From Harmonia axyridis (taxonomy: Eukaryota; Arthropoda; Insecta; Coleoptera; Coccinellidae), in contig NC_059502.1 in NCBI RefSeq assembly GCF_914767665.1, positions 27,856,812-27,920,811 of the forward strand: DNA of 64,000 nt. Reading direction: 5' to 3'. Under the pieces are notes generated by a model. That model had not been told where the DNA came from, did not search any database, and saw nothing but the letters and a program-made list of their open reading frames with translations. Positions 34,573 through 45,230 of the stretch are shown here, piece after piece (the stretch's first letter is position 1; each line of letters starts with the position of its first letter). A program made the translations under genes and the position numbers.

Positions 34573-34636
34573 ATAATAATAATAATCCCATGGGAGGTGC
34601 TTAGGGTGAATAATAATAATAATAATAATAATAATA
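34573..34636 (+). repeat. (TAA)n - 23-base spacer - (TAA)n between copies A and B
   Basis: Two TAA tracts (about 34573-34586 and 34610-34636) flank a unique 23-base piece (CCCATGGGAGG...). The spacer matches neither end of the element and may be pre-existing locus sequence or DNA added during insertion. Confidence 0.85.
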
Positions 34637-34873
34637 GGGTAGCGGTAGGTGAATCTCTAGCGATTCACCTATCAGGAGAGTTGAATCGACTCCTGCCCAC
34701 CGCAGATTCCAGGAGCTCTCTGACCCGGGAAGCTGAAACCTGTCGAAGGGTCCCTGTCCAGGGTAACGGACGAAGCCGTGTGGAAAGCAGCTCAAGAATT
34801 CTCCCACCGTAGCTCTGCGGATCGTAAAAAGCGATCAAAGGCCGTCTCCCCCACGACACGGAGGAACCCATGA
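34637..34873 (+). promoter_or_regulatory. Structured 5' leader of copy B
   Basis: It starts GGGTAGCGGTAGG and contains a perfect 9-pair hairpin (AGGTGAATC, six-base loop, GATTCACCT) followed by the same chain of short hairpins as copy A, up to the double ATG. It is the better-preserved template for testing a self-cleaving or ribosome-recruiting RNA. Confidence 0.5.
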
Positions 34874-37800
34874 ATGATGGTGAATTTAAGGAATAGGAAT
34901 ATAGAGCCGCTGCCTGAGGTTCGTCAGGGCGTGTCTGGAGCCGGCGCTGGACATGACAGTATGCGGGACGTCGGTGACAGAGTGCTAAGGAGACGGGCGT
35001 CTGTCGAACAAAATGCTACGCCTCCACAATCTCAACATTCTAGGAGAAGAATAACACGAGTTTCTCCGACCGCTGAAGGTGCTGCGCAGGATCCCCAACC
35101 AGCACTCACCCAAGCAGGTCTACCAAGAAGACGCATGAAATGGACAAGTTCGATAAATGAAACGATCATGCGCATATATTATGAAGTGACTAATATGGAA
35201 GAGGATAAAATAGGCTACCGTCAAAAATTATTTGCAGAATTCCACAGAAACTATCCCGAACTTCAAGTTTCTGAGCAAAGAGTAGCCGACCAATACCGGG
35301 TCATATTGAGAAATAAACTTGTACCCGATGAGAAACTTAACACCATAAAAAATGAAGTCCAACTGAGGCTACAGAATAGGAACCTCACTAACAACGAAAC
35401 GACAATTGAAGAAAACTACGATTGTGCTGAAAACCAACACAACATCAATGCACAAATGAACTCTGAGGAACAAAACAACGCAGATGTGTTAGCAATAAGT
35501 GATGCTCAACGACGGAATATATATGCTGCACCCGTCGTAAATCCAGAAGAAGACCAAAGAGAACTACTGGAGCGATTATTTGCCACAATGAATAGATGCG
35601 TTATAGATTTTGAGGGCACAGATCCATTGAGACGACCGACTCTGCCAAGATTGAGGACATCTAAAAAACTATCTCATCTTCTGGTCATGACCAACAAGGA
35701 GATTATACCCAAATATCTTTCTGACTACCATGATCTCGAATCATTACACCTCATCATATACTGTGCAGCATTTTCAATAGCAACAGTGCTAGGTGTGAAG
35801 CCAAAACCTAAAAGTCAGCAACCAGCCAGAGAAAAACAACAAAATAAACCACATTGGCAAAAAAGGCTAGAAGACAAAGTTCATAGCATCCGCCAAGAAA
35901 TTGGGAGGCTCACCCAATTTGCAAAAGGTTCGCCGTCTAGAAGATTACAAAAAATGGTGCATATATTAATGGATCGTCACCGGCAACATACAACGTATGA
36001 TCCAAACAATGAAAATGCTCAACAAATTTTAGACACACTGAAACAAAAACTTAGTGTGTACTCCGAAAGACTCAGAAGATACAATGAGAGCTATAGAAGA
36101 AAACATGATAATATGATTTTTGAAAATTCCGAAAGAAAATTTTATAGAATGTTAAACAATAATATGTCAGCAACACCAGGAAGTTATCCAACCGTCGAGG
36201 ATATTGAGAATTTTTGGACAGATCAACTGGCTACACCAACCACCTACAACTCCCAGGCTGATTGGATAAGAAATGAAGAGAAATCCTGTGAGACAATGGA
36301 ACAAATGCCGCATAACGCAGTTTCTATAGAAGAATTCCATGAAATATTGAAAAACACACACAATTGGAAATCACCCGGCCCAGATGGAATCCACAACTTT
36401 TGGTTGAAAAAATTTTGGTGTATACACGGCAGGCTAGTTGAAACCATAAATGATGTTATAAGTAATCCAACGGAAATGCCCAAATTTTTAACAACAGGGA
36501 CCACTTACCTCTTACCAAAGGATATGCAACACACAGCGGATCCATCAAAATACAGACCAATTACATGTCTACCAACAATATATAAAATCATCACATCATG
36601 TATAGCATCTCGTATCTACAAACATTGCGAGACAAATAATATAATGACAGCACAGCAGAAAGGATGTTCCAAGAATGCACTAGGATCGAAGGAACTGCTG
36701 ATAATAGATTCCATCATATGCAACCAAGCCTTCAAAAAACACAGAAATCTTTTTATGACATATTTTGACTATAAGAAGGCTTTCGACTCTATTCCACATG
36801 GGTGGCTGACAAAAATTTTGGAAATATACAAGATCGATCCAATTACAATAAACTTTCTCAAGTATGCAATGTGCAACTGGAGAACGAATATCGAACTCTC
36901 TACAGCGAACATAACTACTAAAGATATTCCAATAAAAAGGGGAATTTTCCAAGGAGATTCGTTGAGTCCCTTATGGTTCTGCTTGGCGCTGAACCCCCTT
37001 TCTAAACAACTGAATGCTACTGAAAAAGGTTTCAATGTGAAAGGAAACAGAAATAATATTGCACTCAATCATTTGCTATACATGGATGACCTCAAACTTA
37101 TAACAGGCAACAAAAACCACTTGCAAATTATGGTCAAACTGGTGGAAAATTTTTCGGAAGACGTGGGGATGAAATTCGGATTGGACAAGTGTCGTACTAT
37201 TAGCGTAGTGCGTGGAAAAATCCAAGATGAACCGATAGCTCTCTCCAATGGACAGGAGATAGAAGCAATGAAATCGGACGATCTTTATAAATACCTAGGA
37301 ATGAAACAAAACCGACGAATAAACCATCAAAGAATGAAGGAAGACTTAACAACTGAGTTCATTAGGAGAATCAACAAAATTTTGAAAACAAACCTCAACA
37401 GCAAGAACATGACGAGAGCTATCAATACATATGCATGTTCAATTCTTACATACTCTTTCGGTATCATTCCATGGACCAAAACAGATATGGAAAACCTGCA
37501 ACGCAAAATGAGAACCTTGATGACGAAAGCTTACAAGCACCATCCGAAAAGTAGCATTGAGAGGACGACACTGCCGAGGAATAAAGGAGGCAGAGGTCTG
37601 CTAGACATCATGGAACTTGCCCATGGTCAAATTGAATGCCTACGAACATACTTCAAAGACAAATCAGGCACGTCAGAGATCTACAAAGTACTGTGTGAAG
37701 CAGACGAATCAACACCTTTACAACTGCACAAGAAGCAATTGTCATACAACCACCAGACAATCCAAGAAAAACTGCAAAGATGGAGAGAAAAGCCCCTACA

Positions 37801-38680
37801 TGGACGACATTTCAACGAGGTGAACCAGGATCATGTCGACATTGAAGCGTCGAACTATTGGCTCACATCAGGTGCGATGTATCCAGAAACGGAAGGATTT
37901 CTTTTAGCCATCCAAGATCAAGTGATCTCAACAAAAAATTACTGCAAACATATCATAAAGGATCGAACTATTACTGACGATCGATGCCGTTATGGTTGTC
38001 CAACGAACGAGACAATCCAACATATCACGGGAGGATGTCAAATGTTTGCAGGAAATGAATATAAAGAGAGACACGATGCAGTAGGAAAGATACTACACCA
38101 AGAAATGGCAACTAAATTAACACTAATTAATTCTGAAAAAGTGCCATACTACAAGTACCGACCGGAAACCATCCTGGAAAACGAACGCTATAAACTGTAC
38201 TGGGATCGTACAGTTTTGACTGATAAAACAGTCCCTCACAACAGGCCAGATATATTGCTAGTTGATAAACAACAAAAGGCAGCAATACTCATCGACGTAG
38301 CAATACCTAATAACAACAACATGCGTCAAAAAGAGGTCGAAAAAATTTCAAAATATAGGGACCTCGAATTTCAGATAAAGCGCCAGTGGGGAATGATATC
38401 AACGAGAACTATTCCAATTATCATCTCAACAACAGGAATAGTACCCAAAAATCTCAAGAGAAATATCAAGCAACTAGGACTTAGTGAGTATATATGTAAT
38501 ATAATGCAAAAAGCTGTTCTTTTAGGTACTGCAAGGACGGTGAGAAAATTCCTAGGAAGCGAAGGACAGGTCCAAGGATCGCGTGTAAGAGGACCAGAAG
38601 TTCGACGAGAACCAGGGGGACCACAAGGACCGGACACGACCGAGCTCAGCCCTTCTGATATTTTAAATATCTGGGATTGA
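34874..38680 (+). CDS. Dong/R4-type reverse transcriptase-endonuclease, copy B
   Basis: The protein has 1268 residues, the same length and domain order as copy A, with all catalytic motifs present: SPGPDGI, FDYKKAFDSIPH, GDSLSPLWFCL, LLYMDDLKL, the CRYGC...GGCQ knuckle, and RPDILLVD/DVAIP/KYRDLEF of the nuclease. Differences from copy A concentrate between about residues 195 and 960, for example NSEEQNNADVLAISDAQRR against NTEEQNSGDLPLVRDEQWR. Conservation of the frame in this divergent middle suggests that both lineages were under selection for function before they were brought together. Confidence 0.92.
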   Translation: MMVNLRNRNIEPLPEVRQGVSGAGAGHDSMRDVGDRVLRRRASVEQNATPPQSQHSRRRITRVSPTAEGAAQDPQPALTQAGLPRRRMKWTSSINETIMRIYYEVTNMEEDKIGYRQKLFAEFHRNYPELQVSEQRVADQYRVILRNKLVPDEKLNTIKNEVQLRLQNRNLTNNETTIEENYDCAENQHNINAQMNSEEQNNADVLAISDAQRRNIYAAPVVNPEEDQRELLERLFATMNRCVIDFEGTDPLRRPTLPRLRTSKKLSHLLVMTNKEIIPKYLSDYHDLESLHLIIYCAAFSIATVLGVKPKPKSQQPAREKQQNKPHWQKRLEDKVHSIRQEIGRLTQFAKGSPSRRLQKMVHILMDRHRQHTTYDPNNENAQQILDTLKQKLSVYSERLRRYNESYRRKHDNMIFENSERKFYRMLNNNMSATPGSYPTVEDIENFWTDQLATPTTYNSQADWIRNEEKSCETMEQMPHNAVSIEEFHEILKNTHNWKSPGPDGIHNFWLKKFWCIHGRLVETINDVISNPTEMPKFLTTGTTYLLPKDMQHTADPSKYRPITCLPTIYKIITSCIASRIYKHCETNNIMTAQQKGCSKNALGSKELLIIDSIICNQAFKKHRNLFMTYFDYKKAFDSIPHGWLTKILEIYKIDPITINFLKYAMCNWRTNIELSTANITTKDIPIKRGIFQGDSLSPLWFCLALNPLSKQLNATEKGFNVKGNRNNIALNHLLYMDDLKLITGNKNHLQIMVKLVENFSEDVGMKFGLDKCRTISVVRGKIQDEPIALSNGQEIEAMKSDDLYKYLGMKQNRRINHQRMKEDLTTEFIRRINKILKTNLNSKNMTRAINTYACSILTYSFGIIPWTKTDMENLQRKMRTLMTKAYKHHPKSSIERTTLPRNKGGRGLLDIMELAHGQIECLRTYFKDKSGTSEIYKVLCEADESTPLQLHKKQLSYNHQTIQEKLQRWREKPLHGRHFNEVNQDHVDIEASNYWLTSGAMYPETEGFLLAIQDQVISTKNYCKHIIKDRTITDDRCRYGCPTNETIQHITGGCQMFAGNEYKERHDAVGKILHQEMATKLTLINSEKVPYYKYRPETILENERYKLYWDRTVLTDKTVPHNRPDILLVDKQQKAAILIDVAIPNNNNMRQKEVEKISKYRDLEFQIKRQWGMISTRTIPIIISTTGIVPKNLKRNIKQLGLSEYICNIMQKAVLLGTARTVRKFLGSEGQVQGSRVRGPEVRREPGGPQGPDTTELSPSDILNIWD

Positions 38681-38753
38681 GTGAATGTTCCTCTTAGCGA
38701 GGAGTGAGAAGCCGACGGCGAGGAAAAATCCTACGCGTATAGGCAAAAGTCGG

Positions 38754-38768
38754 ATAATAATAATATCC
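38754..38768 (+). repeat. (TAA)n shared by the Dong-like array and a LINE tail
   Basis: About four TAA units join the 3' end of copy B to the reversed 3' end of the minus-strand LINE (AATAAAGGA, then (TAT)n on the minus strand). The tract therefore reads both as the array's target and as the LINE's tail. Confidence 0.75.
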
Positions 38769-38829
38769 TTTATTTGATCAAATATCAACAGATGTAGATC
38801 ACGTCAATACATATCAATACATATGAACA

Positions 38830-41659
38830 CTATAATGAAACAAAATCCCTTTCACTTAAAAAATCCTTAACATTATAATAACATTTACTAACCAAAAACA
38901 TTTTTAATCTTTTTCTTTGAATTGCAATAGGCATGCATTTAAAATTTTGAGGAAATTTATTCCATACTGTGATTATAAAATATACAGCATTCCTTTGAAT
39001 ATAACTAAAATTTGTTTTTTCTCTACTAAGATAATTTTTTCCTCTGGTATTGTATTCATGACTTAACAGTAATTCTTTAAAATCATTGAAGTTGTTGCTT
39101 ACATACATAACACATTCATAAATAAACAGACTGTACAATGTTATTACCAATAAATATATTTCTACAGCTCTCATTGTATTTCATTTTGAAGATAGTTCTC
39201 AAGCATCTCTTCTGCATTATGAATATTCTCTCAGCCTCAACAGAATTACCCCAGAAAATTATTCCGTACCTGAGCTTGGACTGAACATAGGCATAATAAG
39301 CTGTCAGGGCCGCCTCTTCACTAATTGTATTGGTCAATATCCTCAAAGCATAGCAATATCTTGCAATACCTGTAGACAGATTTTCAATTTGTGTTTTCCA
39401 ACTCAAATCCCCATCGATATATATCCCCAGGAAAGGTACTGCATCCTCTGTCTTGATCGTTTTACCATGGTATGTCAAGCTTATGGCATCTTTATTTCTT
39501 TCCCTAAAGACAAGCAATTTTGTTTTGTCGATGTTTATTACCAATTCATTTCTTTCAAACCATTCTTCAAGATTTTTCAAGTCACATTCAAGCTGATCCT
39601 TGCATTCAGTCACAGTCTTACTAGACAAAATCATTGACACATCATCAGCAAACATAACCATATCATTGGATGTTACATGAATTAAATCATTGGTATAGAT
39701 TATATAGAGTAGAGGACCCAATATTGAGCCTTGTGGTACACCTCTCTCAACATGTAAGGGATCTGATATTACCTGTTTGCCATTTTTTCCTCTCTCTGTG
39801 GTTCTTTGAGTTCTTCTTGTTAAATATGATCTGAAGAGATCTAGTGCAACTCCTCTTATTCCATATTTTTCAATCTCCTCTAGTAGGATGTTATGATTCA
39901 CACTGTCAAATGATTTTGTCAAATCAAGGCAAAGAGCTGCTGTCACTTGATTTTTATTCAATGATTTTATGATGGAATTTAGTGCCTGATACATTGCATT
40001 TATTGTAGATTTTCCCTGCCTGAAACCACATTGCTGCTTAACCAAGATGTTATTTATTTCAAAAAAATGTAAGACCTTATCAAAGATTATTCTCTCGAAA
40101 ATCTTGTTGATATTAGATAATATTGATATAGGGCGATAGTTGTCATAGATGTTCTTATTTCCCTTCTTGTGAATTGGTTTAACCAGAGCTTCTTTGAGTG
40201 CTTGTGGATATTCACCTCCTTGCAATATTCGATTGATTATATGAGTTAAGGGTTTAACAAGTATTGATGCACAGGTTTTTAATAGGTCAACAGGTATCTT
40301 ATCATATCCGACTGTTTTCTTATTTTTTAAGCGCCTCATATAACCTAGCATTTCCTCTTCCAATACTGGCCCCAGAAAAATGCTACTATCGATTGGTTTA
40401 ACAGTCTCTGTGTCCGTCTTATTGCTCATATTAGGTCTTGGAGCAGACTTCAGAAAGAAAGCGTTCATCTCGTTTAATAAATCTTCCTCTGATTTTTCTG
40501 GAAACACCTTGAATAATGATTTGTCTTTATCTCTTTCATTTTTGGTTGTCTTATTTATCAATGTCCAAGTGGCTTTGGTCTTATTCTCAGAATTTGCAAA
40601 GAATGTCATTTCTGCATTTTTTTTGGATTGTCTAACTACTTGCTTCAATATATTTGAGTATTTCTTGTAAAACTCCTGTGATATTAAACCGTCCAACATT
40701 TTTTCATAAAGATCTCTTTTATGTTTACTTGACTTCTTTATTCCCGAAGTGATCCACATCCTTTTGAGTCCTTTTTTTAGGTTGCATTTTTTCAATGGAA
40801 ATATTTGGTTAATTCTTGACTTCAATGTATCAAAGAAATGTTCATAGGCTCTATTTGGATTTATCTGCAACATAACGTTGTCCCAGGTGCACTCTTGAAG
40901 ACTATAAAAGAAATCTTGGAGCTTTGATTTTGTGAAGAATCTTTTTTCAATGATCTCTTTCACGTTTTGTTCTATTGGTGTTACGGTCTCCACTGTTATG
41001 TGCTGACCCATATGATCTGTTAAGGCCGATATGAGGTTTTTATTATTTCTAAATTTGGTTGCATTTATGAATATATTGTCAATTAGAGATTTTGTTGTTT
41101 CTGTTATTCTAGTTGGCTCGAAAATTGTTTGTTCGTAGTTGAAAGATGTTAAGAGGTCTAGAAATTCCGCCTTTGAGCAGTCATCATTCAACAGGTTAAT
41201 GTTGAAGTCACCACATACTACCACATCATAGTTGACAAAATTACAATGCACTGTATCAAGCACTTCTTCAAATGTGGTCATAAAGGTTGATAAGTTTCCC
41301 AGGCCAGTTCGGTAGATAGACATGACAACCAGCTTTCTTATTTTACTCATGATGCATGATATTTCAATCTCACATTCCACACTCATACCTTTTATGAATG
41401 GTACATCTTCAAAATCCTGAAGAGTATCCCTCACCAAAATACATGAACCCCCATGCACAGACGTCACCCTCGAGCAACATGACACAACGTGATAATGTTC
41501 TATTTTAAAAAAATGCTCTTCTTCCTTACTGAGCCAGTGCTCAGTCAAACACACAAGGTCTGGGGTTTCTTCAAGTGATTTTATAAATATTTCCAGTTCA
41601 AGAATTTTATTTCTGACACATTGTATATTTTGATGTATTATATTTATGCTTCCATTCAA
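38830..41659 (-). pseudogene. LINE ORF2, endonuclease plus reverse transcriptase, one frameshift
   Basis: The APE endonuclease at the N-terminus shows IHQNIQCVRNK, CLTEHWLS, VCGDFNIN, SLIDNIF and LTDHMGQ. The reverse transcriptase shows VGYDKIP, DNYRPISIL, CGFRQGKS, LDLTKSFDSVNH, GVPQGSILGPLLYIIY and catalytic MVMFADD (near residue 668). The main frame of 847 residues ends at 39116. The true C-terminus (YECVMYVSNNFNDFKELLL onward) continues in another frame to 38830, so a single-base change near 39150 is the only break. The ORF2 frame begins with a TTG overlapping the ORF1 stop codon (AATTGAAT) and is in the -1 frame relative to ORF1, with no ATG at that point. Confidence 0.88.
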
Positions 41660-42783
41660 TTCTCGTTGAGATATCGTCTTATATGGAGAAAATGGTTTAA
41701 ACTAATGCCTTTTTCCCACTTACTAGGATCCATGATTGTTTCTTTCGATTCAATTGGTACGTATAACTTGAAAGAGCTTTTATATGAGTCCTTCCTTGTT
41801 TTCATAGCTTCACATTTGATTTCAATTTTAAATATTTCCATTATGTATTTTTTGAGTTCTTCTGGATTGGTTTTTGGTTTCAGACCAGTTATGAATAGGC
41901 AGCTCAATTGTTTTGCAGCTAATGAATTAGTTGTTTCTATTACACCTTTTATAGGTTGCGGTCTTTGAAATCGTGGTATATTTTTTTTCCTGCGATATTC
42001 TACCTTTTTCCAATCACCGTCTTGATCCATTCTCGTTTTATTCATTATATTCATCTCGCATACCTCTTCACTTGTTGCGGAATTGAATGATCTTAATCTT
42101 AATCTTCTGTTATTTATTTGTTGTTGTTGAACTCGTTTTTTGAGGTTACTTGTTTTATCTATGTTCTGTGACACCGTCTTATCCGACGTTGATATTGTGC
42201 GTGAAGTACTTTCGTTTGACAGAGGTGGTTCTATGCGTACCTGTGGAAGTTCATTTGTTACCATTGAAGGTTTCTTCATCATCCGTAGATTTCTGTAATC
42301 ATCAGGTACAGTGGTGTTTGCTTGGATATGATGCTTTCCAACCGGTGCTATAGGTGGCGCACCAGTTCCCAAATTAAGTTTTGATTTCATGTCATTTATT
42401 TTTTCTGAGAGCAAAAAATTGTTTTGATGCAGAATTGAGTTCTTGTCCTGTATTTCATGTATCAATTGCTTCAAGTACAAGTTTTCCATTTCCAATTTTG
42501 AAATTTTAGCATCGCTCACCCAGGTTTCGTGAATATTCACGTCTTCCTTTTCATCAACATTTGTCTCATCTTGTTGACAGCATATTATCACTGTATCACT
42601 TTTGTATATTATATTTTTCATCCTTTTAACACATCCTTCATGGTAAAAAGTATCACAATTCTTGCAAACCAACACTTTACATGGTCTTGAGCAACATTTG
42701 AAAAATTTTTTTGAAATCGATTCGCTACAATTCGACATTTCATCGCCATCGCATTTTCTAACGTCTACATCACTCGACGCCAT
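41656..42783 (-). CDS. LINE ORF1 protein with PHD-like zinc finger
   Basis: The 375-residue open frame is intact. The N-terminal Cys/His cluster (about 28-70: CCSRPC, CKNC, H-x3-C, CC) resembles a PHD finger. A predicted coiled coil at about 92-135 (ISKLEMENLYLKQLIHEIQ) suggests oligomerisation. A basic, Ser/Thr-rich linker leads to a C-terminal domain with FITGLKPKTNPEELKKYI, SSFKLYVP and WEKGISLNHFLH, which is shared with the other LINE's ORF1. Its expected role is a nucleic-acid chaperone or RNP protein. It overlaps the ORF2 frame by the stop codon. Confidence 0.82.
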   Translation of the reverse strand: MASSDVDVRKCDGDEMSNCSESISKKFFKCCSRPCKVLVCKNCDTFYHEGCVKRMKNIIYKSDTVIICCQQDETNVDEKEDVNIHETWVSDAKISKLEMENLYLKQLIHEIQDKNSILHQNNFLLSEKINDMKSKLNLGTGAPPIAPVGKHHIQANTTVPDDYRNLRMMKKPSMVTNELPQVRIEPPLSNESTSRTISTSDKTVSQNIDKTSNLKKRVQQQQINNRRLRLRSFNSATSEEVCEMNIMNKTRMDQDGDWKKVEYRRKKNIPRFQRPQPIKGVIETTNSLAAKQLSCLFITGLKPKTNPEELKKYIMEIFKIEIKCEAMKTRKDSYKSSFKLYVPIESKETIMDPSKWEKGISLNHFLHIRRYLNEN

Positions 42784-42830
42784 CTTACATTATTCTATTC
42801 ATTTAAGAGTCGCCCATGAAAGATCCCATT

Positions 42831-44364
42831 GAAGATCATTAAAATATGCATTTTCCTTTTCACCAAAGGCTCTTCAAAAATTGTTGCATTACTGATGGAC
42901 ACTGGATACCAACTTGCTTGCAAAATTCTTATCAAATAACTCTTATGGATCATTTTAACTGTGGTGTCTAAACTGGTGAAGAAAACAGAAAAAACTGGTT
43001 GATAAATTTAAATAGTGTAGCTTAGTGAATGGAAGAGCCATATCATAATAAGACAGAAATAAAATTCAAAGAATCCATTTAGTATATGAAAAATTTTGAC
43101 ATCACAGTTACAGTTGTACTTAAACTTTCAAAATTGGAACCAATTTATCAGCCGATGTGTAAATTACTTTCTAAAGTCACTATTTATTGAAACTGTTCAT
43201 GACATGAATGATTGATTAAACTTGTATGAAAAATATAGGTACTATTTGTACTCGAGTTTTCTGTTTTTTATTGAAATGCTTTTATACTAGTTTCTATTAA
43301 ATTACATAAATTATTTTGCCCATAACAGCTTTAACTCACTCACTAAAAGCATTTTTGCATGAAATTATTTTTAATTTGTGAAATTTTATTGCATTCTATT
43401 ATTATCTTCAAGTGGGTAAGAGGTGAAGAAGTTCTTGAAGCTACTCTACTGAATATATTTTTCGATTGAATACTCAGTAAAAATTCTATAAAGCAATTGG
43501 AATTTATTAGATTTTTGGATTACTCATTGAAGAACAAAAAACAGGAATAACAATACTTAATTTCAATATAGAATATAAATGAACTATGGATGCAATGCCT
43601 AGACTTTGTTTAGCAATCAATAAAATAATTCTCTCTTCATAGATTTATATAATCCTCATGATCACCACTGTCAAAAAAAACATCCAAGTAAAAATCCAAA
43701 TATCCAGCATTCAAAATAGTGCTCCTTCTACTTTTACCCTTGAATATAATTGAAAAACATTTTATTTTCTTTCTAGAGTCCACTGTTGAATAAATAACCA
43801 AGTTTCCACCAGATAAATGAATTTCACATTTTGTTGCAAATATTCTCTGTATTCACCATAAAATCGTACTCAACTTCTTATATTTTTCTGTTTATCAATA
43901 AGAATTTTCCTTTTATTAACTGTTTTGAACTTGTAACCAATTAAGTTTATGTAATGTTGTCTTTGATTGATTAAAATCCAGATGCTTTTTGCTCAAATTT
44001 CATCCAGGCTGATATATTGGTTGCTTTTGGCTCGGCTTTTGGTAACGATCAAATCATTCAATGATTCTTTGAAGGTGAAATCGTATTCCACAGGTTTTCT
44101 TCCACTAATAATCCAGGTTGTAATGACTTGCCTTCTTTTTTTTTCAAACAGTACTGTGAGAAATACTCAAATAAACTAATCAATGTGTGTTTGAAATTGA
44201 TACAACTTTTAAGTTTCAAAATTTCTTTGATCAAAACCAATAACACAAACAAACTGAAATCTAACCTCCTGTCAATGACATTTCAAATGCCAACCCGAAA
44301 TGGGCAATTCAAAATGTTACTGAATGAGCCAGTACCAACTTAATTTCGATTTTCCAAAGCCACC
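42831..44364. other. Intron, nothing recognised
   Basis: This is AT-rich sequence without repeats or coding regions that I can identify. Short open frames near 43967-44343 have no motif. Confidence 0.4.
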
Positions 44365-44912
44365 CGGGATGTCAATAATTCCTGAATGGACTGTATATAA
44401 CATATGTTCGGCCTATCTCTCTTATTCTGAGTACCACAGAGTTTCAAATTTTAAGCACCACCTAGCATGCTCAGTAATCAGTTTTCAAGTGGTAGGCTGC
44501 GATAACTCAAAATGCTCTTCTCGTTGGCAACAATATGACATATAGTCAAATTGCCAATGAGATAACTCAAAAAAGAGCCTACCACTTGAAAACTGCCAAC
44601 TTGCATGCCAGGTGGTTCTTAAAATTCGAAACTCTGTGGTATTCAGAATAAAAGAGATACGCCAACCATATGTTATATATTTGAAATCAGGGGAAAAAGA
44701 ACTAGTCAAATATAGAAAAATATACAGGGTGTTCAATTTGAAAAAATGAAGTTGCTATCAATATGTTGCCCACTCTGTATATATTTCGTTTTGTGAAATC
44801 ATTTTGAAAAACACTAGTCGATTTCGTGAAACTTTTGTAGAAAACATTTTTTTGTACCTCTTTTAGTAACAAAGTTAAAGGGGGGGTCAAATTATGGTGA
44901 AAAACCCGGTAC
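44365..44912 (-). repeat. Dispersed repeat copy with an 80-base internal hairpin
   Basis: It runs between ATTCCTGAATGG (about 44380) and GGTGAAAAACCCGGTAC (44912), reversed relative to 28609-28872. The inner segment is a foldback. Bases 44427-44520 (ACCACAGAGTTTCAAATTTT, AGTTTTCAAGTGGTAGGC) pair with 44555-44645, where the same words occur reversed. The same arms, far apart, occur in the copy at 16025-17815. Confidence 0.7.
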
Positions 44913-44922
44913 ACATATAATA

Positions 44923-45230
44923 TACAGGGTGTCCCGGGAAGAATGCGACAAACGAATACCATAAATTAAGGTCATCATGGAGGACCCGTATCAAGATGTT
45001 TCAATCGCCTGAGTGCCTTCGTTAGGGATATACAGGGTGATGTTCATCTTATCAGTGAAATTTTACAATTCAAATACTCTTTAACTAATCGACCGAATAA
45101 TTTCAAATTTTGAAGTTTTGTCACCCTTTCCTATCGCCTTCCTTCAATATTTCTGAATTCGAGTAAATCAGATCCGGAGTAGGAAAATTTCAGACTTTTC
45201 CTATTTTCGTGAATATTGGATCACCCTGTA
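44923..45230. repeat. ACAGGGTG-bounded MITE-like repeats
   Basis: TACAGGGTGTCCCGGGAAG begins at 44923. A second TACAGGGTGAT at 45031 has its complement ATCACCCTGTA at 45220-45230, giving a 200-base unit with 11-base inverted ends. The surroundings contain no open frame. Confidence 0.5.

Larger units (their letters stand above)
34637..38753 (+). mobile_element. Full-length Dong/R4-type non-LTR retrotransposon, copy B
   Basis: It has the same structure and length as copy A: leader, one open frame (34874-38680), and a 3' UTR ending AAAAGTCGG, with (TAA)n on both sides. The leader, the first about 190 codons and the last about 300 codons are nearly the same as in copy A, while the middle differs at many residues. 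The frame is intact. Confidence 0.9.
38766..42830 (-). mobile_element. Near full-length LINE (PHD-ORF1, Jockey/CR1 group), second family
   Basis: On the minus strand, ORF1 (41656-42783) and ORF2 (38830-41659 with one frameshift) are followed by a short 3' UTR with AATAAAGGA and a (TTA)n tail at 38754-38768. It has the same gene plan as the LINE at 11437-15478, but the proteins are clearly different, so it is a separate family. The 5' boundary is approximate. This is the best-preserved of the endonuclease-type LINEs here. Confidence 0.85.
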
